Counted from the stretch's first letter, positions 45,857 to 53,782 are shown. The stretch: DNA of 64,000 nt from Ruegeria sp. Ofav3-42 (GCF_022347725.1 NZ_JAKRGB010000002.1:124001-188000); one strand, 5' to 3'. Translations and numbers: made by a program. The notes: generated by a model from the sequence alone, not told the origin.

Positions 45857-47092
45857 TTACGCGGCCTCGGCGTTGTTGCTGCCAAGGCTGTGAAGCGACT
45901 TTGCAAGTTTGGCGATTTCGCGGCGCAGCGGATTTTTGGCCGCCGAATTGGCAAGCGGTAGACCGTGGTCGCCACTTTGCATGACGGGTTTGCCACCGTC
46001 GGGCAATTGCAGGTCGATCGAAATACCCAGGCTTTCGCCCATTCGCTTGACCCGGCTTTTGCCATTCAAATCCGTGAATTTCGGAGCCCGGTTCAACGCA
46101 AAGCGTAACTTTTCGAACGGCAGTTCCTCGGCCTGTAAGGCCCGCTTCAGACGCAGCGCGTTCTGTGCCGAACGCATGTCCAGTTCAAGCAGCGCGAAGT
46201 ATACATGTGCAGCCTGAAGAACGGTTTCCGACCAATGAACCAAAGTCGTCGGCATGTCGACGACGACATAATCGAATTGTCTTCGGGCCGTATCGATCAC
46301 CCGCTCAATGTCTTCGGGGGTGATCAGGTCCAGCGGAACCAAGTCCGACGGTGAGGTCAGAACCTTGAGCTTTTCCTCAAAGGTCTGAAGGGCCTGCGAG
46401 AACACATCGTCATCCATCGAAGCAGTGTCCGACAGCATTTCGAACACGGTTTCCCGGCGCGGAAGATCCAAATAAGTCGACACGCTGCCATATTGCAGGT
46501 CCAGGTCGATCAGGCAGACGGTTGGCGCGTCTTTATCGGAAACTGTTGCAAGCTCCCAGGCCAGGTTGACCGCCAGAGTGGTCGACCCTACGCCACCCGC
46601 CAGACCTTGAACAACAAAAAGGGCACCTTCTTTTGATTCGCCCTGAACCATCGGCACAGCTGCCGCCTGCGGAGCAGCGACCGGATCAGGTTTGTTCATA
46701 CGCTCGATAGCTTCCTGAAGTTCACCTTCGGGAAGAGGGTAGGGGACAAACTCGTCCGCACCTTTGCGCAAAAGCTGATGTAGTGAGGCCGGTGTTACAT
46801 CTTCGGCGATCAGCACGACCTTGATCTTCTTTTCCTTGGCCTGCGAGATGATTTCGCCCATCAGGGAAAGGTTGTCTTCGTCTTCGCCGTCAATGGCAAG
46901 TGCAACGAATTCAAGGCTTTCGGCCTCGGGCTGACTGAAGAAGGCCAGAGCTTCGGCAAATCCCAAGTCCCCCCAACGCTCACCCAGTATGGCCTCCATA
47001 TCTTCGATCAGCAGATCAAAGTTCTGAACGTCGCGGCTGATCGTGCAGGCCAGAATAGCAGTCCCATCATCATGCGTCGTGGCGCTTGTCAT
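45857..47092 (-). CDS. tadZ: Tad pilus localisation factor TadZ (CpaE)
   Basis: The product is 411 aa. An atypical receiver-like domain (~12-130) is followed by a ParA/MinD-like ATPase domain (~155-400). The P-loop reads GLAGGVGSTT (163-172): both the signature lysine (KGG) and the Walker lysine (GKT) are replaced, so ATP hydrolysis is doubtful. 'CLIDLDLQYGSVSTYLDLPR' and 'FDYVVVDMP' are the other MinD-like motifs. TadZ places the Tad machine at the cell pole in relatives. It lies 199 nt after the OmpA-like gene with hairpins in between, and leads a tight tadZABC run. Confidence 0.92.
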   Translation of the reverse strand: MTSATTHDDGTAILACTISRDVQNFDLLIEDMEAILGERWGDLGFAEALAFFSQPEAESLEFVALAIDGEDEDNLSLMGEIISQAKEKKIKVVLIAEDVTPASLHQLLRKGADEFVPYPLPEGELQEAIERMNKPDPVAAPQAAAVPMVQGESKEGALFVVQGLAGGVGSTTLAVNLAWELATVSDKDAPTVCLIDLDLQYGSVSTYLDLPRRETVFEMLSDTASMDDDVFSQALQTFEEKLKVLTSPSDLVPLDLITPEDIERVIDTARRQFDYVVVDMPTTLVHWSETVLQAAHVYFALLELDMRSAQNALRLKRALQAEELPFEKLRFALNRAPKFTDLNGKSRVKRMGESLGISIDLQLPDGGKPVMQSGDHGLPLANSAAKNPLRREIAKLAKSLHSLGSNNAEAA

Positions 47093-47257
47093 TTACACAA
47101 TCCTCGTCGTGAGGGCCTGCATACCGACCGAACGTATCTGGTTCGGTTCAGTTTGCTGTTGCCCGGTCGCGGCCAATACCGGCCGCACTTCACCCTATTG
47201 TTGAAAAGGTGGCTTGGAACTTAGGCAAGATTTTGGCGCAAAAGAACCAATTGTAGG

Positions 47258-47284
47258 GAAATGGGCGACGATGCCGCCCATTTC
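47258..47284 (-). terminator. Hairpin after the OmpA-like lipoprotein gene
   Basis: GAAATGGGCG (47258-47267) and CGCCCATTTC (47275-47284) form a perfect 10-bp stem over 7 nt, 7 nt past the ompA-like stop codon on the minus strand. No long U-tract follows. It is likely a terminator or transcript-end stabiliser, separating the cpaC/OmpA pair from tadZ. Confidence 0.6.
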
Positions 47285-47291
47285 TTATGGA

Positions 47292-47918
47292 TTATTCATC
47301 GCTAGAGGTGGAGGCATCTTCACGCTGGATGTAGCTTTCTCTCGTGGCACTTGCGACGTATTCGCGATACACGATCTCAGCATACTTGCCATCCAGTACC
47401 AATGGGTTGCGATCTACAAAACCGGATACTTCTGTCACCGTGCGGCGGTTTCGGCGATCGCGGTTCGCTGTGTCGATCAGAGGTCGCGTTTTACCGAAGG
47501 AAACAACAGCTTCCAGCCTGGACCGCGAGATTCCCTGTTGCGTCAAAAACGCAACTGCAGCGTTGGCGCGGCGTTGCCCAAGAGCCTGATTATATGCCTT
47601 GGACCCGACAGCATCCGTATGGCCGTAAACGCGGAACCGCGCTTCGGGGAATTGTTTGATCCAGGCCGCCTGCCGTAGCAAAATGCGCTGGGCAGTTGCG
47701 TCCAGATTTGTGCTGTCGAAGGCAAAGTTGATCTGCGTTGGCACCTCGGCGGCAAACCGTTGACCCAGAATCTGGGCATAAGTCAGTTCACCGTTCATGA
47801 CCTGAATGTTATTCAGAGTCGCGTTCCCGAAGGCACCTTGGTCGACTTCATAACCTGCCTCACGCGTACATCCGGCGACAGCGACTGAAAGACCCAGTGT
47901 AATGATCCACTTCTGCAT
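47292..47918 (-). CDS. OmpA-family lipoprotein of the Tad locus
   Basis: The product is 208 aa from the ATG at 47918 with AGGA upstream. The signal peptide ends in a lipobox 'VAVAGC' (Cys17). The C-terminal half (~70-180) is an OmpA-type peptidoglycan-binding domain ('FRVYGHTDAVGSKAYNQALG', 'RRNRRTVTEV'). It lies 17 nt after cpaC and probably anchors the CpaC secretin to the wall, taking the place of RcpB in other Tad loci; that role is inferred from context. Confidence 0.85.
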   Translation of the reverse strand: MQKWIITLGLSVAVAGCTREAGYEVDQGAFGNATLNNIQVMNGELTYAQILGQRFAAEVPTQINFAFDSTNLDATAQRILLRQAAWIKQFPEARFRVYGHTDAVGSKAYNQALGQRRANAAVAFLTQQGISRSRLEAVVSFGKTRPLIDTANRDRRNRRTVTEVSGFVDRNPLVLDGKYAEIVYREYVASATRESYIQREDASTSSDE

Positions 47919-47935
47919 TGGTCCTATCCTCCCTA

Positions 47936-49345
47936 TCATTCCAGGATGTAGCCGTACGAGCTGCCAAAATCCTGCTTGGCGACTTCGGACGCGCCACCGG
48001 CACCCAAACGCTCGGTACGTGCTGTTTGGCCATTGAGGAACAAATCAAACTCGGTGGGCGGTTTGACCCGGTCGGTTGGCAAGGCCAAGGCTTCACCGCG
48101 GGTCGGTGATACAAGATGTGCGGTGACAATGATCACCAGTTCAGATTGTTGGCGCTGGTATTCCGCGCTGCGGAACAAAGAGCCCAGAACGGGAACGTCG
48201 CCGATCCATGGGAGTTGGCTGTTCGCGTCTGTGAAATCGTCCCGAATCAGGCCTGCAATGGCAAAGCTTTCGCCGTCCCGCAGCTCAACCGTCGTCTTTG
48301 TATCACGCACGATGAACGTCGGCACGTTGTTACCGGCAATTGTGAAGTCGGAATTCGGGTCGATGCTTGAGACCGACGTTCCCAGTTCGAGGTTAATAAT
48401 ATTGCCATCCACCACGCGGGGGGTAAAGAGGACCTGAACACCAAAGGCTCGATATTCAATGGCAATTTGGCCGTCATCGGCGGGAACCGGAATTGGGACC
48501 TGGCCACCCGCCAGGAATTCAGCTTCCTGACCCGACAGAGCTGACAGGTTGGGCTCTGCAAGAGTGCGGGCAAGTCCTTTGGTTTCAAGTGCTTCCAACA
48601 GCAAGCGTACCTGCGTAGAGCCCACTCCAAAGCCAAAAAGGACGGCGCCGGTATTTGTCTGTTGGAGGGGTATGGTGTTATTGACAAACGCGTTGGCCAA
48701 AGAGGCGGCGTTGTTCAGAGTGTTGATACCTCCGGTCGCGTCTGTACCCCGGAAGCCGAGCGATGCAGTCAGGCTTTTGGCAACCGAGCGATTCATCTCG
48801 GCAAAGCGAACTTTCAGCATCACTTGCTGGACACCGCCAACCGACATCAGGTTCGACACACGCTCGGGCGCATAACGCTCGGCCAACTCCAACGCGCGCG
48901 CCAATTTGGCAGCACTGGAAACCGTACCCGAAAGGACGATCCCGTCATTCGCGGTGCGTACTTCGATCGGTTCACTCGGTAGAATCTGACGCAGCCGCTC
49001 TTTGAATTCGGATACATCCGGGGACACGCGGACCCGCACATTGGCCAGCAAATTGCCCGCCCCGTCGAACAACGTCAGGGTGGTCAGGCCTGGTGCCTTA
49101 CCCAGAACATAGATTGTGCGATCAGAAAGCGACGAAATGTCAGCGATGCCCGCATTAGCAATGCTGAGCTCTGCGAACGGTGTTTCGCTTTCAACAACAA
49201 TTGCGCGGTTCATCGGAACATCCAGCGTTTCCGCCGTACCGTTCTTGACCACGCGAAGGGTTTCAGCCCGGACGGCATCGCCGGCCAAACTGATAACTAG
49301 CGTCAACCCCAGCAGGGTTGCGCTGATCCAGGAACTTATTTTCAT
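47936..49345 (-). CDS. cpaC: Tad pilus secretin CpaC (RcpA)
   Basis: The product is 469 aa from the ATG at 49345 (MKISSWISATLLGLTLVISL), with AGGCAGG upstream; a longer frame upstream is noncoding in appearance. The signal peptide (~1-30) precedes a BON-like/pilus N-terminal domain and the C-terminal secretin domain ('FTPRVVDGNIINLELGTSVS', 'TVELRDGESFAIAGLIRDD', 'PVLGSLFRSAEYQRQQSELV'). It forms the outer-membrane channel for the Flp pilus. It follows cpaB by 192 nt with a strong hairpin in that gap. Confidence 0.94.
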   Translation of the reverse strand: MKISSWISATLLGLTLVISLAGDAVRAETLRVVKNGTAETLDVPMNRAIVVESETPFAELSIANAGIADISSLSDRTIYVLGKAPGLTTLTLFDGAGNLLANVRVRVSPDVSEFKERLRQILPSEPIEVRTANDGIVLSGTVSSAAKLARALELAERYAPERVSNLMSVGGVQQVMLKVRFAEMNRSVAKSLTASLGFRGTDATGGINTLNNAASLANAFVNNTIPLQQTNTGAVLFGFGVGSTQVRLLLEALETKGLARTLAEPNLSALSGQEAEFLAGGQVPIPVPADDGQIAIEYRAFGVQVLFTPRVVDGNIINLELGTSVSSIDPNSDFTIAGNNVPTFIVRDTKTTVELRDGESFAIAGLIRDDFTDANSQLPWIGDVPVLGSLFRSAEYQRQQSELVIIVTAHLVSPTRGEALALPTDRVKPPTEFDLFLNGQTARTERLGAGGASEVAKQDFGSSYGYILE

Positions 49346-49484
49346 GTGACCTGCCTCTCCGATCACGCCTCGTTTTAGGTCTAATGCCCTTATGTGCGTT
49401 AACACTGCGCGAATTGCGAATTTATTGCAATAATCAATGGTTTCTGGATATTTCCTTATGTGGGCAATACGCAACATCCGAAAC

Positions 49485-49517
49485 GACACAAGCCGCGCTG
49501 AACGCACGGCTTGTGTC
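49485..49517 (-). terminator. Strong hairpin between cpaB and cpaC
   Basis: GACACAAGCCG (49485-49495) and CGGCTTGTGTC (49507-49517) form a perfect 11-bp stem with an 11-nt loop, 21 nt past the cpaB stop codon on the minus strand, followed by GTTTCGG. The AT-rich stretch 49400-49470 that follows could hold a promoter for cpaC. Confidence 0.7.
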
Positions 49518-49537
49518 TTTAAGGTTCTGATTTTTCA

Positions 49538-50407
49538 TTAGTTTGTGCAGGGGATGACCGTTTTTACGATTTCACCACCGCGGCGGGTATTCACCGTACA
49601 GACTTTTTCCTCCGGAGCAACAGGGGCCGGTGCCGCTTCTTTGATTCCCAGCAGTTTCCTCTGGTCTACTTCAACCGCGCTTGCGACGGTTTCATCCTGC
49701 ACCCCAACCAACGCCAGGGACAATCGCCCAGTATTCTGAGCCTGAGCCAGAGCAGCGATTTGTTCCGGTGTCGCGGCCACCGTTACCGTGCGCGCGATCG
49801 TGGCGCCCGTCACATCTGATCCCGCGGTCTGGTCAACTGCGATCAATTCGATGTTGTTCTGAATCAGACGGGTGATCTCGCCTTCGCCGCCTGCACCTCT
49901 CAGGGAGCCGGTCCAGTAAACATCGACATTGTCACCCGGGCGCAAGAAGCCCGAAACGCCCGATGCGACGTCGACGCTGATAGCGAACGCTCGCATGCCT
50001 TTTTCAAGACGTGAAGTAAGACCGGCCGCTTCGCCGGGTCGTGTGACTTTCACCTCCATTAGAGCTTCGTCTTTTTCCATTGCTCTCAGGACAAAGCGTT
50101 CACCCTTAGCGTCTTCTGGGAATAGCACTGCCATATCTACGAAGGTGCCTTCAGGGACGGCGTCCTCGGGCCAGTTCACGATACGAACGTCTTCTTCTGT
50201 CACGCGTTGGCCGTATTTCAGCGCACCGTTTAAAACAATTACTCCGACAGTCGGAATCGTTTTGACATTCGCCAGCGCTTCCTGCGTCGCCTGACGCTCT
50301 CGGGCAAGTTGGTCCTGATACTGAGCGATATAGTCTTGTGCCAAATAGACGGCACCTCCGGCCAAAGCCACCCCGATAATCAGGACAAGTCCAAATACTG
50401 CGCGCAT
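49538..50407 (-). CDS. cpaB: Tad pilus assembly protein CpaB (RcpC)
   Basis: The product is 289 aa from the ATG at 50407, with GAGGGGACGCGA upstream; an eight-residue longer start exists. An N-terminal signal anchor (2-22) is followed by the SAF/RcpC domain (~45-260: 'VIVLNGALKYGQRVTEEDVR', 'AFAISVDVASGVSGFLRPGD', 'NVDVYWTG'). CpaB is a periplasmic partner of the CpaC secretin. It lies 153 nt after the second pilin gene. Confidence 0.92.
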   Translation of the reverse strand: MRAVFGLVLIIGVALAGGAVYLAQDYIAQYQDQLARERQATQEALANVKTIPTVGVIVLNGALKYGQRVTEEDVRIVNWPEDAVPEGTFVDMAVLFPEDAKGERFVLRAMEKDEALMEVKVTRPGEAAGLTSRLEKGMRAFAISVDVASGVSGFLRPGDNVDVYWTGSLRGAGGEGEITRLIQNNIELIAVDQTAGSDVTGATIARTVTVAATPEQIAALAQAQNTGRLSLALVGVQDETVASAVEVDQRKLLGIKEAAPAPVAPEEKVCTVNTRRGGEIVKTVIPCTN

Positions 50408-50560
50408 TCGCGTCCCCTCACATAACTTCATTCAGGTTAGACGTCGAACACGGTACGACATCAGTTTCCCCCTATATGAATGCCAATTGTGTCGAAAAGG
50501 GGGACAATCATTGCTTTTTCGCAGCCGTTCTTTAGCGCGATGACTTAGCTGCGAACGGGA

Positions 50561-50779
50561 TCAGGAGCCAGGCTGGCTAAAGTCAACAGTGATTTCCTGA
50601 ACGTTGTCGCTGACCTTGGTCAGTGATGTGCCGACTGCAGCATCTATTTCCCGCACGGGTTCCGCGAAGTACAGGCCGATAAAGACGGCTATCCCAACCA
50701 ATGCCGCTGTTAGAACGACCCAATCTACAGTGACAGCGCCATCTTCGTCTTTCAGGAGAATTTTTACTCTGTTTACCAT
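50561..50779 (-). CDS. Flp family type IVb prepilin (second copy)
   Basis: The product is 72 aa from the ATG at 50779. A basic leader MVNRVKILLKDEDG is followed by AVTVDWVVLTAALVGIAVFI. Cleavage after Gly14 would give a mature pilin with Asp at +5 and Trp at +6 instead of the Flp consensus Glu-Tyr. The single hydrophobic helix (~15-38) is followed by a short polar tail ending DFSQPGS. Compared with the first copy it diverges strongly after residue 30, so it may be a minor pilin. Confidence 0.88.
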   Translation of the reverse strand: MVNRVKILLKDEDGAVTVDWVVLTAALVGIAVFIGLYFAEPVREIDAAVGTSLTKVSDNVQEITVDFSQPGS

Positions 50780-50804
50780 GGGAACCCCAAAGTCGGAGTT
50801 TCTG

Positions 50805-50844
50805 AAAAAATGGGGGCCAAGCTGAATCAAGCTAGGCCCCCATT
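50805..50844 (-). terminator. Intrinsic terminator between the two Flp prepilin genes
   Basis: On the minus strand AATGGGGGCC (50844-50835) pairs with GGCCCCCATT (50818-50809), with further AGCT/AGCT pairing possible in the loop, and runs into TTTT (50808-50805). It lies 27 nt past the stop of the first pilin gene, and would make that gene a short, strong monocistronic transcript with partial readthrough into the rest of the Tad locus. Confidence 0.85.
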
Positions 50845-50870
50845 AAAGAATACTCAGAAGATCTGAATTA

Positions 50871-51080
50871 TTACTGCGAGAAGTCTACGTCAGGCTCTTG
50901 AACAGCGCCTTCAACTTTACCCAGCGAGGTGCCAACTTTGGCGGCCACTTTGCCGGTGCCTTCACCGATCTGAGTGTATGCAACTGCGGCCAGGCCAACA
51001 ACGGCTGCGGTCAGAACAACCCAGTCAACTGTTACGGCGCCGTCTTCGTCTTTGCGGAAGTTCTTGAAGAACTTGATCAT
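50871..51080 (-). CDS. Flp family type IVb prepilin (probable major pilin)
   Basis: The product is 69 aa. Its leader MIKFFKNFRKDEDG is followed by AVTVDWVVLTAAVVGLAAVA; Gly14 is the processing site, with Asp and Trp at +5/+6 of the mature pilin. It has an excellent ribosome site (GGAGGGACGTAAC before ATG), is first in the locus and is followed by a strong terminator, all pointing to the abundant pilin. The tail ends EPDVDFSQ, similar to the second copy's end, suggesting an old duplication. Confidence 0.92.
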   Translation of the reverse strand: MIKFFKNFRKDEDGAVTVDWVVLTAAVVGLAAVAYTQIGEGTGKVAAKVGTSLGKVEGAVQEPDVDFSQ

Positions 51081-51433
51081 GTTACGTCCCTCCTAAAGGA
51101 TCAAAAATGTCTATTTAAACCTCGGCGTCTCCCAGAGCTTTCTCTCTCAGTCCGCTCCCGACCGTCTCGGTATGCACTATGATTGCCTGCTGTGCGTGGC
51201 AGGAATTGGGCCAAACCCCATTTTTTTTGGAGGAGGTTTAACTTTTTGGTAGTGTTTTCTGTAAGCAATTGAAAATTAATAATTAAAAATTCAGTGTGAC
51301 CGAGGCAGCCTTGCTGGGCCGGTGCAAAATTGCGCCAAATGAGGCGAAATCGCCCCATTTCGCATTGTTTTTCTGGTCTTACGGGCGGATTCGAGGTTCA
51401 AATCAACCAAAAGAATAAACATGAGGCAGGCAG
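51081..51433. other. Divergent intergenic region between the Flp pilin genes and the lytic transglycosylase gene
   Basis: This 353-nt gap has no gene I can support. A T-run and very AT-rich patch occupies about 51220-51295. GCGAAAT (51344-51350) and ATTTCGC (51357-51363) form an inverted repeat. 51198-51215 contains GG-N10-GC on both strands, a weak sigma-54-like pattern I do not trust. The gap must contain the pilin promoter (minus) and the transglycosylase promoter (plus). Confidence 0.55.
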
Positions 51434-52303
51434 ATGAATCTCCGGGACGCAATAACTTGCGCCGGCTTAGCGGCGTTGGTGGTATCTGGCCCCGCGCCAG
51501 CAATCGCAAACGAGATCGAACCAAGGGGTGTCTACAAGCGGGTGAAGGCACCCAAGCCGGGCACGCGGCCTCGCGTAACTGTACAGATAACACCAGAGGA
51601 ACATGCGACAGCACCTTCTGCCCCAAGTACGGGTACCGAGCTCATAGTGCCCGATATCATTGCGCGCACGCGGGTCGTGCCCGCCGCAGTGCCGGGTGCT
51701 GTTGGTGCAGTCAGTAAAGCAGTCGGATCGTACAAAGCCTTTTGGGAGAGGGTCTCGCCCGCGATGGCCGAGTCGGGGTCCGGGCGACTGGACGACGCCA
51801 TAAATGCGCTGGCAGCGACCAACGTCTCTTCGCCAAGATTGCAGACCTTGCAGAATATCGCCCAACAGCGCGGCGTTGATATACTGCGATCAACCGTTGG
51901 TACAAATGTTTCTCCGGCACTGGTGCTGGCGGTTATTTCGGTGGAATCGGCTGGGCGGAAGGATGCCGTCAGTTCGGCCGGGGCGCAGGGGTTGATGCAG
52001 TTGATGCCCGCCACAGCCAAACGCTTTGGAGTTCAGGACAGTATGCAGCCGTCACAGAATATCTCTGGCGGGGTAAAATACCTGAATTGGCTGATGGAAG
52101 AGTTCGGCAATGACCCGATTCTCGTGCTGGCCGGGTACAATGCAGGCGAAGGTGCCGTGCGAAAACACGAAGGCGTACCGCCCTATGCGGAAACACGTGA
52201 CTATGTGCCAAAGGTCCTGGCAGCGTTTCAGGTGGCCCGCGCCTTATGTTCGACGCCGCCGGAGTTAATTTCGGACGGTTGCGTCTTCCAGACCGGGCAA
52301 TGA
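51434..52303 (+). CDS. Periplasmic lytic transglycosylase (SLT domain)
   Basis: The product is 289 aa. The signal peptide ends near Ala26 (APAIA-NE). A proline- and threonine-containing spacer follows, and the C-terminal ~150 residues form a goose-lysozyme-type SLT domain: catalytic Glu171 in 'VISVESAGRKDAVSS', 'GAQGLMQLMP' (183-192) and 'AGYNAGEGAVRKHEG' (233-247). It cuts peptidoglycan between MurNAc and GlcNAc. It is transcribed away from the Tad pilus genes from a shared region, so it may open the wall for the pilus machine; that is inference. Confidence 0.88.
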   Translation: MNLRDAITCAGLAALVVSGPAPAIANEIEPRGVYKRVKAPKPGTRPRVTVQITPEEHATAPSAPSTGTELIVPDIIARTRVVPAAVPGAVGAVSKAVGSYKAFWERVSPAMAESGSGRLDDAINALAATNVSSPRLQTLQNIAQQRGVDILRSTVGTNVSPALVLAVISVESAGRKDAVSSAGAQGLMQLMPATAKRFGVQDSMQPSQNISGGVKYLNWLMEEFGNDPILVLAGYNAGEGAVRKHEGVPPYAETRDYVPKVLAAFQVARALCSTPPELISDGCVFQTGQ

Positions 52304-52305
52304 AA

Positions 52306-52339
52306 AAGGCCCTCCGGTAACCGGTGGGCCTTTTTTTTT
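52306..52339. terminator. Bidirectional terminator between the transglycosylase gene and scoB
   Basis: AAGGCCC...CCGG (52306-52317) pairs with CCGG...GGGCCTT (52321-52332) with one T-T mismatch and a TAA loop. Nine T residues follow on the plus strand and the complementary A-run on the other side gives T residues for the minus strand. It sits between converging genes. Confidence 0.9.
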
Positions 52340-52349
52340 ATGATTGGTA

Positions 52350-52976
52350 TCAGTTGACGATATTGGCCTCAGTCGAGGCGCGGATCTCGTCTTCGGTCAC
52401 GCCCTCGGCGATCTCGATGATCTTCAAACCGCCATCGACCACGTCCAGAACACCCAGATTGGTGATGATGCGATTTACCACCTTCTTGCCCGTCAGAGGC
52501 AGGGTGCATTTCTTCAGCAGCTTGGATTTGCCGTGCTTGTTGGTGTGATCCATCACCACGATGACGCGGCCAACGCCGGCCACAAGGTCCATCGCGCCGC
52601 CCATGCCTTTGACCAACACGCCGGGAATCATCCAGTTGGCCAGATCACCTTCTTCATCGACCTCCATTGCGCCCAGAACCGCGGCTGCGATCTTGCCGCC
52701 CCGGATCATGGCAAACGAAGTAGCACTGTCAAAATATGAGGTGCGGGACAGTTCGGTGATCGTCTGCTTGCCCGCGTTGATCAGGTCTGCATCCTCTTCG
52801 CCCTCAAAAGGGAAGGGGCCCATGCCCAGCATACCGTTCTCGGATTGCAGGGTGATGTCCTTGTCGCCCACATAGTTCGCCACCAGCGTCGGAATACCGA
52901 TGCCAAGGTTCACATACATGCCGTCTTCAAGTTCTTGTGCCGCACGCGCGGCCATCTGATTGCGATCCCAAGGCAT
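52350..52976 (-). CDS. scoB: 3-oxoacid CoA-transferase subunit B
   Basis: The product is 208 aa, of the CoA transferase family I beta subunit. The catalytic Glu46 lies in 'LQSENGMLGMGP', and 'YVNLGIGIPT' opens the fold. With subunit A it transfers CoA between succinyl-CoA and acetoacetate or a similar 3-oxoacid. The ATG shares its A with the TAA stop of the subunit A gene (TAATG). A GGAGGAAG ribosome site lies inside that gene's end. Whether acetoacetate, 3-oxoadipate or another acid is the substrate is not settled by sequence. Confidence 0.92.
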   Translation of the reverse strand: MPWDRNQMAARAAQELEDGMYVNLGIGIPTLVANYVGDKDITLQSENGMLGMGPFPFEGEEDADLINAGKQTITELSRTSYFDSATSFAMIRGGKIAAAVLGAMEVDEEGDLANWMIPGVLVKGMGGAMDLVAGVGRVIVVMDHTNKHGKSKLLKKCTLPLTGKKVVNRIITNLGVLDVVDGGLKIIEIAEGVTEDEIRASTEANIVN

Positions 52977-53680
52977 TATGCTTCCTCCTTCTTACGGGTG
53001 GTGCGTTGTTCGATGCGCTTTTCGTGCTCGCCCTGAATGATGCGATGCACATAGATGCCGGGCAGGTGGATTGCATCGGGGTCCAGCGAGCCGCGCGGGA
53101 CGATCTCTTCAACCTCGGCGATGCAGATCTTGCCGCAGGTCGCGGCTGGCACATTGAAATTGCGCGCGGTCTTGCGGAAGATCAGGTTGCCGGTGTCGTC
53201 GGCTTTCCACGCCTTGACGATAGCGAGGTCGGCAAAGATGCCTTCTTCCAGAATGTAGGTCTCGCCGTTGAAGTCTTTGTGCTCTTTATCTTCGGCGATC
53301 ACGGTGCCCACGCCGGTCTTGGTGTAGAATCCGGGAATGCCCGCACCACCGGCGCGCATACGCTCGGCCAGGGTGCCCTGCGGGTTGAATTCCAGCTCCA
53401 GCTCACCGCTCAGATACTGACGCATGAACTCAGCATTTTCGCCAACGTACGAGCTGATCATCTTTTTGACCTGCTTGGTTTGCAGCAGGATGCCGATTCC
53501 GAAATCGTCGACGCCTGCGTTGTTCGAGGCAAAAGTCAGGTTCTGAGCACCCGAGTCCTTGATGGCCTCAAGCAGCAGCTCAGGTATACCGCACAGGCCA
53601 AAACCGCCCGCCGCGATCATCATGCCGTCCGAAATCACTCCATCGAGCGCCTCGGTGGCATTGGCATAGACTTTCTTCAT
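52976..53680 (-). CDS. scoA: 3-oxoacid CoA-transferase subunit A
   Basis: The product is 234 aa from the ATG at 53680 (MKKVYANATEALDGVISDGM). The alpha subunit of family I CoA transferase carries the CoA-binding glycine loop 'AAGGFGLCGIPELLLEAI' and 'TFASNNAGVDDFGIG'. It is co-translated with subunit B. Such pairs in roseobacters serve ketone-body and short-chain acid catabolism, but no thiolase or dehydrogenase gene is adjacent here. Confidence 0.92.
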   Translation of the reverse strand: MKKVYANATEALDGVISDGMMIAAGGFGLCGIPELLLEAIKDSGAQNLTFASNNAGVDDFGIGILLQTKQVKKMISSYVGENAEFMRQYLSGELELEFNPQGTLAERMRAGGAGIPGFYTKTGVGTVIAEDKEHKDFNGETYILEEGIFADLAIVKAWKADDTGNLIFRKTARNFNVPAATCGKICIAEVEEIVPRGSLDPDAIHLPGIYVHRIIQGEHEKRIEQRTTRKKEEA

Positions 53681-53782
53681 GGAAAACTCCCCCAATGACA
53701 TGGTGATGGCGCAGGTTGTGCCGCCACGTCACAGGGAAGTCAATGAAACCAAGGGGTAGGTGGTATTTCTACCTAAACAAAG

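Noticed and set aside
51198..51215. GG-N10-GC pattern before the Flp genes as a sigma-54 promoter
   Set aside because: Only the minimal GG/GC spacing matches; the rest of the -24/-12 consensus is poor and the same pattern occurs on both strands by near-symmetry.
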